Positions 39,805 to 50,337 of a DNA stretch of 64,000 bases are shown one piece after another. Every line of letters starts with the position of its first letter. The first letter of the stretch is position 1. Origin of the DNA: Pomphorhynchus laevis (Eukaryota > Acanthocephala > Palaeacanthocephala > Echinorhynchida > Pomphorhynchidae); contig WNNJ02002246.1 of assembly GCA_012934845.2 (NCBI GenBank), forward strand, positions 62,001 to 126,000. The letters run 5' to 3'. Under the pieces are notes generated by a model. The model saw only the letters and a list, made by a program, of their open reading frames with translations, was not told where the DNA came from and searched no databases. The position numbers and the translations under genes are program-made.

Positions 39805-41452
39805 TAATACAAATTTATTTAATGTGGCAAATGCGTACAAGCTGTACGCTTACAAGTCCACAAACAAAAATGAAAAAGTCAAGCAGATAAATTGTTTAAA
39901 TGGGATCGGATTTGTCGTTTGAAGCACTGCAGGGAAGTTGATTGGCGTATATGAATGGGCAGATGGTTCCACGATAGAGGAGTAGCCACCAGGAAGGAGC
40001 GGAGTCCAAAGGAGGTAGAGTAGTTTGGGACATGTAAAAGAACGGAATTACAGGAACGCAAGGAACAGTAAACAGGATGAGAATTATCAAGAAAAGGAAG
40101 GTTGAGAAATGAAGGGGTATGAAAAGTTACAAGGCGGAAAGCAACGATAAGAAGACGAATTTGAATACGACAATAAATTGTAGGCAAATCGAGAGAAGCA
40201 ATATGGTAGGATGTATGATCAAAACGACGAAGACGGAGAATAATTCGGACAGCTGCGTTGACGATGCGTTGTAGGGGAAGAAGAGTGGATTTAGGTGAGT
40301 TGGAAAATAGACTAAGACAATAATCGAGTCTAGAAAAAAGGAGAGAAGATATGAGAGTCACACAAGAAGGTAAATCGATCAATCTACGAACTTGACGGAG
40401 GTTGCGGAGTATCAAGGTAGATGAGCGTACTTTATCTCTAACGAAAGGTTTAAGTGAAAGTCGGTTGTCAAAATGGAAGCCTAGGAAAACGAGATTATCA
40501 ACGATAGGAAGAATTGTAGAATTTAATGATACGGAGGGAGGTTCGAAGCCGAGGCGTCGAGGTAGGATCCACATAATTTTGGATTTATCAGGATTCAGAG
40601 AAAGGCGAAGGGAAGAAAGATGATTGGAAATTGAGACAAGACAGTCGGAAGCGGAAACACTAAGATCGTGAATACGATAAACAGGTGCATGAGCATAGAT
40701 GAGAATGTCATCAGCATATTGCATAACATGGAAGTTAAATTTATGAGAAATCGAAGACAAATCACCAAGAAGAAGAGAGAAAAGTATAGGGCCTAATACG
40801 GAGCCTTGTGGAACACCGGACGGAATGGACGTAGGATGGGAGAGATAAGAGTTAGAATACACGCGAAATGTACGGTTTGATAGATATGAAGAAAACCATG
40901 ATACACTGGGTAAAGAGAAGCCATAATCATGACGAAGGCGATGGAGAAGAATCGAGTTGATCGACGATGTCAAAAGCAGACGATAGATCAAGAGAAACTA
41001 TGACACTACATAATTTATGATCGCGCGATATGAGTAAGTCGTTATAAACTTTAAGACATGCAATTTCGGTAGAGTAATTAGAGCGAAAAGCGGCTTGGAA
41101 GGGAGGAAATAAGTTAGAGGAATAGAGATATGTATTAACTTGCTTTGGAACGAGACGCTCAAGGAGTTTAGAGCGGGTTGGGAGAAGTGAGATTGGACGG
41201 TACGAAGATGGTAGTGAGGAGTCGAGAGATTGCTTTTTGATGAGAGGACGAACAGTGGCGCATTTCCAGATTGAAGGAAATGTACGGCTACGGATGGACG
41301 AGTTGAACAATGTGGTTAGGAAGGGTAAGATAAAGGAGCAGATATTTTTAAGCAAGTGAGTGGGAATTGGGTCAGAAGGAGAGGTTTTATTAGGTAATGA
41401 CAGCAGAACCAAAGAAACTTTATCAGATGAATCGGGAATAAGGTGGAATAGT
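39805..41452 (-). mobile_element. L2-like LINE family A, copy A3 (RT half)
   Basis: A 5'-truncated copy starting at the end of the linker (LFHLIPDSSDKVSLVLLSLP) and running through all RT motifs to the 3' hairpin GCGTAC/GTACGC at 39833-39849 and the tail at 39805-39820. It is close to A1 in sequence. Only one frameshift, an extra base in the codons after AFDIVD near 40955, separates frame 41541-40927 from frame 40991-39879. YADD is intact (MQYADDILIYAHAP). It sits in older CR1-type LINE DNA (41461-42170) in the opposite orientation. Confidence 0.88.
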
Positions 41453-41460
41453 TGAATGTG

Positions 41461-42170
41461 GCCGTAGGAGGTGAGTTTGGCCGTAGCTCTAATAAAATCA
41501 CCGTTGATCATACAAACATTTATAATGAGATTTACGTGCATTTGCTAGAGAAATTGTCATCTGTCCGAATAAATATTCATCATATCCCTTTGCAACATTC
41601 GCTATTTTACTCAACCTTGACTATCGATGAGATTCAAACAGAGCTGGCGAAACTTCAAAGGAACTGTGTTAGCGGCCCTGATGGCCTTCCTTCGATATCT
41701 TTTTTGGAAAAATGTCATATTATAAATTCTAGTCTTGTGATATATGCTTAGTTTTTCTTTAAATTCATCATCTTTCTCATTCGACTGTAAACAAATTGTA
41801 AACAAATTGTAAACAAATTCTCATCCTATTCTCAAGCAATATGATGTGTGTCTTGTTGATAATTATCAACCCACTAGTCTACCCTCCATTTCATGTTAGA
41901 TACTTGAAAACCTTATCCGCCGTTGAATTAATCTTAATTTGAATCAGTTTCGTTTGCTCTCTTCACGTCATCATGATTTTTGCTTTTTTCACTCAACATT
42001 TACCAATTTCGTTCTCGTTTGTAGTGTCAGTTAGATGAGCATTATCATATTGGTTCAGAATTACTGAAAGTGTTCCTCAGGGATCTGTGCTTTGATCCAT
42101 TCTATTTAATATATATGCCAAATAAAAAATGAGTGTATCATATTTGCTGATGACCTCAAATGTATAATAA
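41461..42170 (+). mobile_element. Decayed CR1-type LINE fragment
   Basis: The plus strand encodes SSVRINIHHIPL, LTIDEIQTELAKLQRNCVSG and PDGLPSISFLEKC (first RT block, SGPDGLP). Broken frames further on resemble motif B (SVPQGSVL...FNIYA near 42070-42120) and motif C (IIFADDLKCI near 42135-42165). There are many stops. ATTGTAAACAA-type words repeat three times at about 41787-41818. Confidence 0.55.
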
Positions 42171-42194
42171 CAAATGTCGTATTTGTTATTCTAA

Positions 42195-42540
42195 ACGGGC
42201 AAAGAATAGAGGCATTACTTGATACAGACAGTGCTTTTAATATCATCAAACGCTGCGTTGCTGAACAATGTAGATTGAAATTACAGCACGCCATAATGAA
42301 TGTTCGTATGGCCTCGTCCGCATTTGCTTGTCAAATTAAGTTATCGACGATCCCGGATTTGACAATGAATGGAAGTGTTTATCGCGACACAAAATTCTTC
42401 GTTTTATCGAGCCTAGTCACGGATGTGATCTTAGGATTACCATTCTTCAAACAGCATTCCGCCTTTACAATGCATTTTTCTGGAAACAAAAGTCGTCTTA
42501 TCGTGACATTCGCTGTTCCTTGCATGAAAATCTAACCCCT
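42195..42540 (+). mobile_element. Ty3/Gypsy fossil, aspartic protease part
   Basis: The frame ALLDTDSAFNIIKRC is followed by GSVYRDTKFFVLSSLV and DVILGLPFFKQHSAFTMHF. The LLDTxS active-site block and the ILG(L/M)-F flap-side block identify a retropepsin-like protease of Ty3/Gypsy type. Only this part is present here. The element is a broken, fairly old fragment. It may belong with the integrase piece at 44690-45530 (same strand), parted by the Penelope-like element. Confidence 0.6.
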
Positions 42541-42758
42541 CCCTTTATTCAACTATTTTTCGGATGAATTGCCTCACGTAACTGCGAGGAGAAAAAGGGG
42601 AACAGTTCTAGATAGCGCAACTTATGACAGATTTACACCTAAACACATATAATGACTGTCACCTACCTTAGCACATGAACTGTATATTTGTGTTTTGATA
42701 CTTGATTTGTGTTTTTGTTATATTGCAGGCACTGTATTGTGCATGTGTATATTTCAGA

Positions 42759-42798
42759 TTGAACTGAAGAAGGCTTACAAAAGCCGAAAGCTTTTCAA
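42759..42798 (+). ncRNA. Hammerhead-like core near a Penelope element
   Basis: TTGAA (42759-42763) precedes CTGAAGA (42764-42770), one A, a 5-bp stem GGCTT/AAGCC with loop ACAA (42772-42785), then GAAA (42786-42789), GCTT, and TTCAA (42794-42798), complementary to the first five bases. The order is stem I, CUGANGA, stem II, GAAA and a minimal stem III region. Penelope-like elements are known to carry minimal hammerheads in their terminal repeats. The extra A and weak stem III make activity doubtful. Confidence 0.4.
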
Positions 42799-42839
42799 AT
42801 AAATCAAAGTCACTGTTCATTGGATTTCGATTTCAATCG

Positions 42840-42841
<2 letters not shown>

Positions 42842-42891
<50 letters not shown>
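42842..42891. repeat. (AT)n microsatellite
   Basis: About 25 uninterrupted AT units, ending exactly where the Penelope-like RT frame on the minus strand begins. Confidence 0.95.
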
Positions 42892-42893
<2 letters not shown>

Positions 42894-44650
42894 TCCGAAT
42901 ATAAGATTAATTAATTTTACTAACGCTTCTTTAATATCTACTAAATCTAGATTTGTATAAAGCGTACTAAAATCGTATGTATTTATATTCTTGAAAATTT
43001 ATTCCTTTTGTCTGTTCTAAAAATTCTTTTGTAGAATTAATACTAAAATAGTGTTTTATACCAGTATTAATTTCGATTACCTTACAATAATTTTTTAAAA
43101 TGTGCTTTAATTACTTTAAGTATTTTATTCATATAAACAGAAAGTGGTTTTAATGTACATTTAAACGCACTACATATGAACCTAGGTTTTATTGGATTTT
43201 TATGTAATTTTGGATTCCAATATAATATAGGTATAGTTTTATTATCTAATTCAACCTTTATACCCTTTTTATCCATTATAGAACAGTGACTTGTAATAAT
43301 TGTTTCTAAACTCAACTCACTACGTTCATATGTTGGATTTACATTTAAATCATTAGAATTAACCTCTTTCATTAGTATATCATAATAAAGCTTTTTTGCA
43401 TATGAAGACAAAGTTATTACTAGCTTTATCAATAGTTGTTATTATATAGTTATCCTTTAATTTAGAAAGTTCAGCATACATATCTTTATTAATTTTATCT
43501 TTCCTTTTGTAATTGTTTGTTATTTTCATTTTATTTTTTATTTTATCAAAAATAAAAAATCTAATATATAATCTGTCCAAATGTTTATCTTAGATATATT
43601 CGAGCTTTCACTATTTATCAGCTACCAAAGTAATCATTTAAGTTATTATATAACGAATTGATAATTTTATTTTTGTCGTTGTTATGTATGCATATCTTTA
43701 AAAATTTAATCTTTCCTTTTATAATTATTTGATATTTTCATTTTCTTTTTAATTTCATCAAATATATAATCTTTCCAAATTTAAATCTTTGATGTATTTA
43801 ACCTTTCACGATTAATTAGCTTACCAAAATAAGCATCATGTCATTATATAACGAATTGTAAATTCTATTTTTGTCGTTGTTATTATTTAATCTATATTTA
43901 TACCCTTTTGATAGCAGCTTTCTTAATTCACAATTTTCAATTAATTCTAGATTATGGGTACATATATGTTCATTTATTTTATCAAAACTAAGACTTTTAC
44001 AATTACATTCTGTTTCCATTATGTTTCTAATATTATCGTTACATATTGATTTTAATTCTTTATTATAATTACAAATTTTTCGTCCTAATGGTGGTAGGAG
44101 TTTATACCTTATTTTAGGAATATATTTACTTAAATCTGACCCTATTATTTCTTTACTTTTAGAATTATTTAAAAGTCCGGCTATATTTATGTTATCTATA
44201 CATTTATTAATGAAGTTTATGGTTAATGTATATTTTCTATTGTTATTATTTACATTTATTGTATGATTATAGTATTTTGTATTACAATAACTGTCTATTA
44301 TACAACTTAGCCTATCATAGTCGTTAATTAATTTTTGATTTATTGAACATATGATATCTTTAGAAAAACTTCTTATATTTACATAAAGATCTTTTAGCTT
44401 ATTATCACTTAAAAGTTGTTTCAACATTTCTAATTGTTCATTTATATACATATCTTTTTTAGTATTTTTAACTCTATTTTTCCTATTCCTTTTATCACAA
44501 TGACTTCTTGGTTTGCGTTTAACCGGATTATTATAATATAGTTGTTTATTATGTATTATACTACTTCTGCCAATTCCTTGTACCACGTCATTCAATCCTA
44601 ATGGGTACATGGAATTAAGCGTTTTAATCCAAAAATCTTCTTTTTCTAAT
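42892..44650 (-). mobile_element. Naiad-type Penelope-like element (N-terminal GIY-YIG), truncated
   Basis: The minus strand starts with the end of a GIY-YIG nuclease (EDFWIKTLNSMYPLGLND, 44640-44590), placed before the RT as in the Naiad group. Then come a Lys/Asn-rich linker, a Cys-x-Cys segment (ETECNCKSLSFDKINEH) with IENCELRKLLSKGYKYR, and the RT: IITTIDKASNNFVFICKK, ILYWNPKLHKNPIKPRFICS and FSTLYTNLDLVDIKEALV (motif A, near 42950). The RT ends at the microsatellite. Most of the nuclease and the RT after motif A are missing. Frames are interrupted several times and a tandem duplication lies inside. Confidence 0.78.
43498..43884. repeat. Tandem duplication inside the Penelope-like element
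   Basis: 43498-43685 and 43710-43884 share TCTTTCCTTTT, ATATATAATCT, ATTATATAACGAATTG and TTTTTGTCGTTGTTAT in order, about 80% alike by eye. The unit is 175-190 bp, so part of the region before the RT is present twice. Confidence 0.75.
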
Positions 44651-44689
44651 AGTTTTTGATTTTTCTAATAGTTTTTGATTTGTTACATT

Positions 44690-45530
44690 TTGTACATACT
44701 AAAAACTTGCCATATAGCATCGATGATGTTCGTCAAATCACTAAGGAATGTATAAGTTGTGCTATGCTGAATCCCCGTTTTTTTTTCAAGCCTGTAGCAG
44801 GCCATTTGATAAAGGCAACAAAACCAATGGAGCGCCTGTCAATTGATTTTAAGGATCCTCTATCAAGCACAAATCGCTATCGATACCTACTGACAGTCGT
44901 TGACGAATATAGCCGTTTTCCTTTCGAATTTCCATGTGCCGACAGCGGATCCTCAACAGTAATAAATTTTTGAAACGAATTTTCGCAATCTTCGGAGCGG
45001 TAGAGTGTGTTCATACAGATCGAGCGACCTCGTTCACGTCCACAGAATTTCGAAATTATTTGCTCAAACTCTAAATTACACTGACTCACTCAACTCATTA
45101 TCATCCAAATTTAAATGGGCAGGTCGAAAGGTATAATGGAGTGATATGGAAATCTATACTTTTACGTTTGGATGGACTTGGTTTACCTGTTGAACCGTGG
45201 CAAACTGGCTGAATCATTACATGCTATCCGAGATGTTATATATCTCGGATAGGAGATATATAATATCTCCTTCGGAGATATTGGATTCTAATCCTTTTTC
45301 CGGAATAGACTCTCACGGACGTCCTGAAAATGATATTAACAATAAGGTTGGTCCACCTATTTACTGTGAAGGAAACGATTCGCCCGTACAAAGCGAACGA
45401 CGATCTCTTTCTGAACTCGAACAAACAGCTTCACCTGAACTTGAATTAAGAAGATCGAGTAGATGTCGAAAAAAAAACGCCATATCTTCAGGAATACGAG
45501 ATGGGGTGAATGTGGTGATTTTCTAAATCT
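44690..45530 (+). mobile_element. Ty3/Gypsy fossil, integrase part
   Basis: The zinc-binding part (HTKNLPYSIDDVRQITKECISC) is followed by the catalytic-core start (ERLSIDFKDPL, YLLTVVDEYSRFPF). Further core scraps and a charged C-terminal tail (LELRRSSRCRKK) follow to 45530. The element is broken in several places and lacks LTRs here. It also contains a set of small inverted repeats at 45224-45281. Confidence 0.7.
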
Positions 45531-45689
45531 AATTATGCTTTGTTCTTACTATTGTTTTGCTCTTAGATGTATGATTAAGCTATTTAACTTCTGTCGTTTT
45601 CCCTCAGTTCAATAGTAAACATGGATGGATATTCAAGCGAATGTGTTGAAATGAATGTCCGACAAAGTCATAGGTGTCATTCACTCATG

Positions 45690-45835
45690 TTGCGCACAAG
45701 GCAAATTAAGAGGTCCACAATGGTATAGCGATTGTCACTCGGAGAGTTTAAATTGTGGAACTCGTTACCACAGTACATAGTTTTTAAATCATCACTAAGC
45801 CAATTCAAGGCTTTAGTCAGGAGTTAAATAAGACA
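45690..45835 (+). mobile_element. CR1-type LINE 3' scrap (plus strand)
   Basis: The frame RLSLGEFKLWNSLPQYIVF-SSLSQFKALV matches the LINE ORF2 C-terminal block (LWNSLP...S...FK). Little else survives. Confidence 0.45.
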
Positions 45836-45839
45836 TGCG

Positions 45840-46363
45840 GGTCAAGACAACATTAAAAAACTTTATTATTAATTTACAAGACAAGGCCCTAAGACTGTTC
45901 ACTCTGCCCACCAAAACATAAAACATAATTTAAAAACCTGTCGATTATGCCATTCTAATAGCTTCTTGGTCAGGATGGCGTATCCATTCCAAAAGTCTCT
46001 TTTTGAATGTAGCAATGCTGTCTATACGTACTAAAGTGCCCAGTAACATGTCCCATAAACTAACATCACGATACGAAACACAATATAGACTAAGACACTT
46101 TCCACGATATTGTGTTCTAAGCTGCAAACTATGTCCTCAATGACAAGTGCGGTGATTAATCGCCTTTAGCAATCCTATACATGATTATTAAATCTAAATA
46201 CATCAAATGAGGCAGGGTAGAGCATATGCCTAATATATTGAGTCTTTCTGTGTAAGGAGAATGTGAAATTGTTGCACATAATCGATATTCTCGTTTGAGT
46301 ATATTATTAAGTGAATTTATTTCTTCTTTAGTACATGGAAACAAATTTATTTCTTCTTTAGTA
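45840..46363 (-). mobile_element. CR1-type LINE 3' end (minus strand)
   Basis: FPCTKEEINSLNNILKREYR, SHSPYTERLNILGI and LMYLDLIIMYRIAKGD (46344-46156) and YRDVSLWDMLLGT, IATFKKRLLEWI (46127-45945) are the thumb and C-terminal end of a CR1-type ORF2. The 3' UTR near 45850-45900 repeats the GTGAACAGTCTTAGGG-CCTTGT layout of the element at 34750-34800. Copy A5 is inserted at its upstream side. Confidence 0.6.
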
Positions 46364-46365
46364 CA
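46314..46365. repeat. 22-bp direct duplication at the A5 5' junction
   Basis: AATTTATTTCTTCTTTAGTACA occurs at 46314-46335 and 46344-46365 with an 8-bp spacer. The first copy is part of the host LINE frame (FPCTKEEIN), the second abuts family A sequence. Confidence 0.8.
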
Positions 46366-47726
46366 AATCCACTAAATCCAATCATCTCAGTCTTCCACTC
46401 TTAAAAATCGTTTTCCGACATAGTTCACATGCCTCTTCGGTACTCTCCCAACGCTTTAAACTTCTTACCACTTCATCTACTTGCTGTAATTTTCCTGACA
46501 GCTCCCCTTCTGATATTGCCCAGCTCAATTTAGCTCGCATTGAGAAACATCGACGTGAAACAAACGGCGAGTCATCCTTATCTATACAACAAATCAACTT
46601 AAATTTTCACGTTGTACACACAAGGCCGAAAATTTGATGGCGTCCCATCTCTCCCCCTTGTCTTCTTTGCTAGTCGATCTCGCTCCTAAGCATACTTTTC
46701 GTCTTAGTCTATTCAACACTCCCTCCATTCTTCATAAAGCTGAAATGCTTCTCGATATCTTCGATCAATTATCTATCGATATTCTATGCATTACCGAATC
46801 CTGGCAATCTGACTCAGACGACCTTGCTATTCGTCGTCTATGTCGCTCTGGTTGTTCTCTAGTTGAATCAGCTCGACAAATTGCATCTCATACATCTACT
46901 GCTTCTAACCATGGCGGTATTGTTGCCATTGCTCGTCACCCATTGTCTTTACGTAAAATCAACGTTAAGATCCGTTACACTTCGTTCGAATTGCTCATAT
47001 GCAGATTATCAACGCCTTTCCCTCTGGAACTTGTGATTGTATACCGTCCAGGTTCAGTTGCCCATCACGTATCTTCTTTAACGACCTTGCAGATCTTATG
47101 TCTCACTGTTCATTGTCTTATACTCCTTCTTTTGTTCTCGGTGACTTTAACATTCGTCTTGACTGTTCGTTTGACTCTGACTCTATAACTTTAACTAATC
47201 GTTTTTCTGATATTAACTATAAATTACTTTCAACAAGCCCAACTCTTGGGCTTGTTGAAGCAAGCCAATGTCGCTCTGGTTGTTTTTTAGTTGAATCAGC
47301 TCGTCCAATTGCCTCTCATACATCTACTGCTTTTAACCATGGCGGTATAGTTGCCATCGCTCGTCACCCAATGTCTTTACGTAAAATCAACGTTAACATC
47401 CCTTATACTTCGTTCGAATTACTCATATGCAGATTATCAACGCCTTTCCCTCTGGAACTTGTGATTGTATACCGTCCAGGTTCAGTTGCCCCATCACGTA
47501 TCTTCTTTAACGACCTTGCAGATCTAATGTCTCACTGTTCATTGTCTTATACTCCTTCTTTTGTTGTCGGTGACTTTAACATTCATCTTGATCGCCAGTC
47601 TGACTCTGACTCTATCACTTTAACTAATCTTTTTTCTGATTTTAACTATAAATTACTTTCAACAAGCCCAACTCATGGGCCTGTTTAACTATAAATTACT
47701 TTCAAAAAGCCAAACTCATGGGCTTG
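46364..47726 (+). mobile_element. L2-like LINE family A, copy A5, 5' part with duplicated endonuclease
   Basis: It starts at the end of ORF1 (STKSNHLSLPLLKIVF-like). The ORF2 ATG is at 46637 and the endonuclease frame follows. The endonuclease segment is present twice: first to 47247, then again from about 47267 to 47683, both copies ending at the codons STSPT. A 14-bp inverted repeat (TTCAACAAGCCCAA and its complement, about 47229-47260) marks the joint. The element continues at 50338 after the inserted copy B2. Confidence 0.85.
47640..47726. repeat. 43-bp tandem duplication at the B2 5' junction
   Basis: TTTAACTATAAATTACTTTC and the following AGCC-AACTCATGGGC words occur at about 47640-47683 and 47684-47726. 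GGGCTTG is the inverted form of CAAGCCC next to it. B2 begins immediately after. Confidence 0.75.
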
Positions 47727-50337
47727 CCTGCGGATGAACCATCCTTTTTCAAGGACATTTCTCCTGTCGCATTCATCCGTCTAAACAAATCTTCTCAATC
47801 TAATCCTTCCCAGCCCCCTCTCCTAAAAATTGTTTTCAAGCATCGCTCTCACGCGTCTTCTGTCCTCTCTCAACGATTCAAACTAATGTCATCTTCAACC
47901 ACTTGAATTTTCCCCGATCGCGCCCCTTCTGAAATCGCTCAAATCTCTTCAGCCCGCATCGAAAAACGCCGTGGCGAGGAAAACGGCGAAACATCACTCT
48001 TCATCCGAAACATAGACGGAAATTTTCAAGTTGTTCACACCCGTCCAAAAATTCGATGGCGCTCCATCTCTCCTATGTGTCTTCTCCACTAGACTCTTTC
48101 GCCACAACACACGGTTTCCGCCTCGGTCTCCTCAACACTAAATATATTCTCAATAAATCCGATCTTATCCTCAACCTATTAACCAAGCAATCCATCGATC
48201 TCTTCTGCCTCATCGAATCCTGGCACTCAGATTCCGACGACCTTTCCATTCGCCGTCTGCTCTCTACCGGTTGCTCCCTAGTCGAATCCGCCCGCCCCCT
48301 CAGCTCATGCCCTTCTAAATTCTCTAATCATGGCGGCATCGTCGCATTCGCGCGTCACCCCGCGTCTCTTCGCAAAATCAATCCCACTTTCAGTCCTTGC
48401 TCTTTTGAATTGCTCACTTGTCGTTATTCTAACCCGATCACTCTAGATCTCGCCATTGTATACCGTTCTGTTTCATCAGCTCCCACAGCCTTATTTTTTA
48501 CCAAACTCGCTTACCTCCTTTCTCATTGTTCTTTGTCCTCAATCCCTTCACTCATTCTTGGCGACTTCAATAACCGCCTAGACCGCTTCTCTTCCACGGA
48601 TTCCATCCGGTTCATCAACAATCTATCAAACTACAATTACAAACTAATCTCCATGTCCTGATCATTTTGCTGCCTACAGCTCAATGTCCATCTCTGATCC
48701 TGGTCTATCCGATCACTTTCTTATCACCCTTGATCTCACTCACAATCACACCCCTCCTCACACACCTACAATCCTACGTCGCCCTTGGAGAAATCTTGAC
48801 CTCTCCCTTCTCCACTTTGCCTTACTCAAATCATCTCTATCATTACCAACAATAACAAATTCATCTCCTCACGATCTCGCCTTACTTTTAGACTCTGAAC
48901 TCACATCCATTCTCGATATTCTCTTGCCCTTCAAGTCTCACCCACACCGTCGCTTGCACCGTGCCCCATGGTTTGACATCCAATGCCTACTCTCAAAGCA
49001 TCGACTCCGCCATGCTTTTCGAGTCTATCACCGCTCTCTCAGACGTGATTTCCGCTCGATCACTCCGTCTTTCCGTGATTCCTATCTTGCTCTTCGCCGG
49101 TCTCATCTCAACCTACTACGTACCAAATGCAACTCCTTCTGGCAGCATAAAATCATCACTTCATTCAACTCTAAGACTCTCTGGCATACTTTTAACTCAA
49201 TCCTTGTTCGCTCCTCTTCGCCGTGCAACATCAATGCCAATGATTATTCGTCATTTCTCCAGACTAAAGTATCCACGTTGCTCTCTCACACCCCGGTCTC
49301 CATCCTATCCCACTCTGCCCAGTCTAGCCTCATCCTTCCGGAACTCTTTTATCATCTCCCTTTCTCACCTACAGAAGTATCATCTGTCCTTATGTCCTTG
49401 CCCAACAAAACCTCACATGCCGATCTTTTGCCTACTCACATATTAAAATATATATGCTCATCGATATCCCCATTTCTCACAACCTTGTTTAACTCGTCCA
49501 ACCGCAGTCGTATCTTCCCTTCACACTGGAAATCCGCAATCGTTCGTCCCCTCCTTAAGAAACAATCGCTCGACCCCTCCCTTCCTTCTAGCTATCGCCA
49601 CATTTCACTACTCCCTACTCTTTCTAAGCTCTTAGAACGCCTCATCTAAATACGGATCAACGCTTATCTCTCCTCATCCAATCTGTACCCTCCTTTCCAA
49701 TCCGCTTTCCGCTCTAATCACTCCACAGAAATCGCATGCATAAAATTCGCCGTATCCGCGCCCTTATCAACTTTCGTTCTTGTATGTCTCTTCTTTCATC
49801 GCTTCTTTTCCCTAATATCGATTATTGCCTTAGCCTTTTCGCCAATTCTCCAAAATCCATCATCCTACCCCTACAACGCATAATAAACTCCGCCTTTCGT
49901 GTGCTCTTTCGTCTCCGCGGCTTCGACCACACATCCACATATGTTGCCCAACTCTCCTGGCCCACCATTCACATCCGCATCAAACATCGCCTTCTTCTCG
50001 TTACCTTTCGTCTCATCGCTGTCAAATCCCCATCGTTCATCAACCTTCCTTTCTTAGACGACACTCGCCTTACCTCGCTATCTGTGCGTCCCCGTCATAC
50101 CCTCTTACTCCACGTTCCCAATTACTCCAACAACTACGGTCTCCGATCCTTCCTCGTCGTCGCCACACTCACCTGGAATCAACTCTCTCGACATCCGCCG
50201 CGCTCCCTCCTTTATCATATTCAAACACCTCCTCCGTTCACACCTTCTCGACACCTGATTTACGTTTTTGTTTTGTTGTGGTCATGTAAGCGTGCGCTGG
50301 CACGCATTTGCCACGTTAAAATAAATCCTTTTTTTAA
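47727..50337 (+). mobile_element. L2-like LINE family B, copy B2, inserted in A5
   Basis: It starts in ORF1 (DEPSFFKDISPVAFIRLNKS), has the ORF1/ORF2 overlap at 48056-48092, an ORF2 in a few frames and the 3' hairpin GCGTGC-GCTG-GCACGC at 50290-50305. AAACTCAT flanks it on both sides (in 47700-47715 and 50336-50345), so it is a target-primed insertion into the A5 endonuclease gene. The RT palm from motif A through YADD is deleted at about 49738. Confidence 0.85.
48056..50230 (+). pseudogene. Family B ORF2 of B2, palm deleted
   Basis: Endonuclease: FRLGLLNTKYILNKSD, FCLIESWHSDSDDLS, LILGDFNNRLDRF; then, shifted, SISDPGLSDHFLITLDL (48684 onward). The linker has RRLHRAPWFDIQCLLSKHRL; the RT start is SLPNKTSHADLLPTHILK and SYRHISLLPTLSKLLERL, then HSTEIAC. 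Right after that the sequence jumps to KIRRIRALINFRSCMSLL, the thumb, omitting about 250 residues with motifs A-C. The C-terminus (GLRSFLVVATLTWNQLS) is followed by the 3' UTR. It cannot encode an active RT. Confidence 0.8.

Noticed and set aside
40402-40623. Plus-strand frame antisense to A3, with equivalents at 31267-31488 (minus) and 55710-55925
   Set aside because: It is conserved only because the sense-strand RT thumb is conserved; it is a shadow frame.
42842-42891. (AT)25 tract as a centromeric or origin-type signal
   Set aside because: A simple microsatellite at an element breakpoint explains it.
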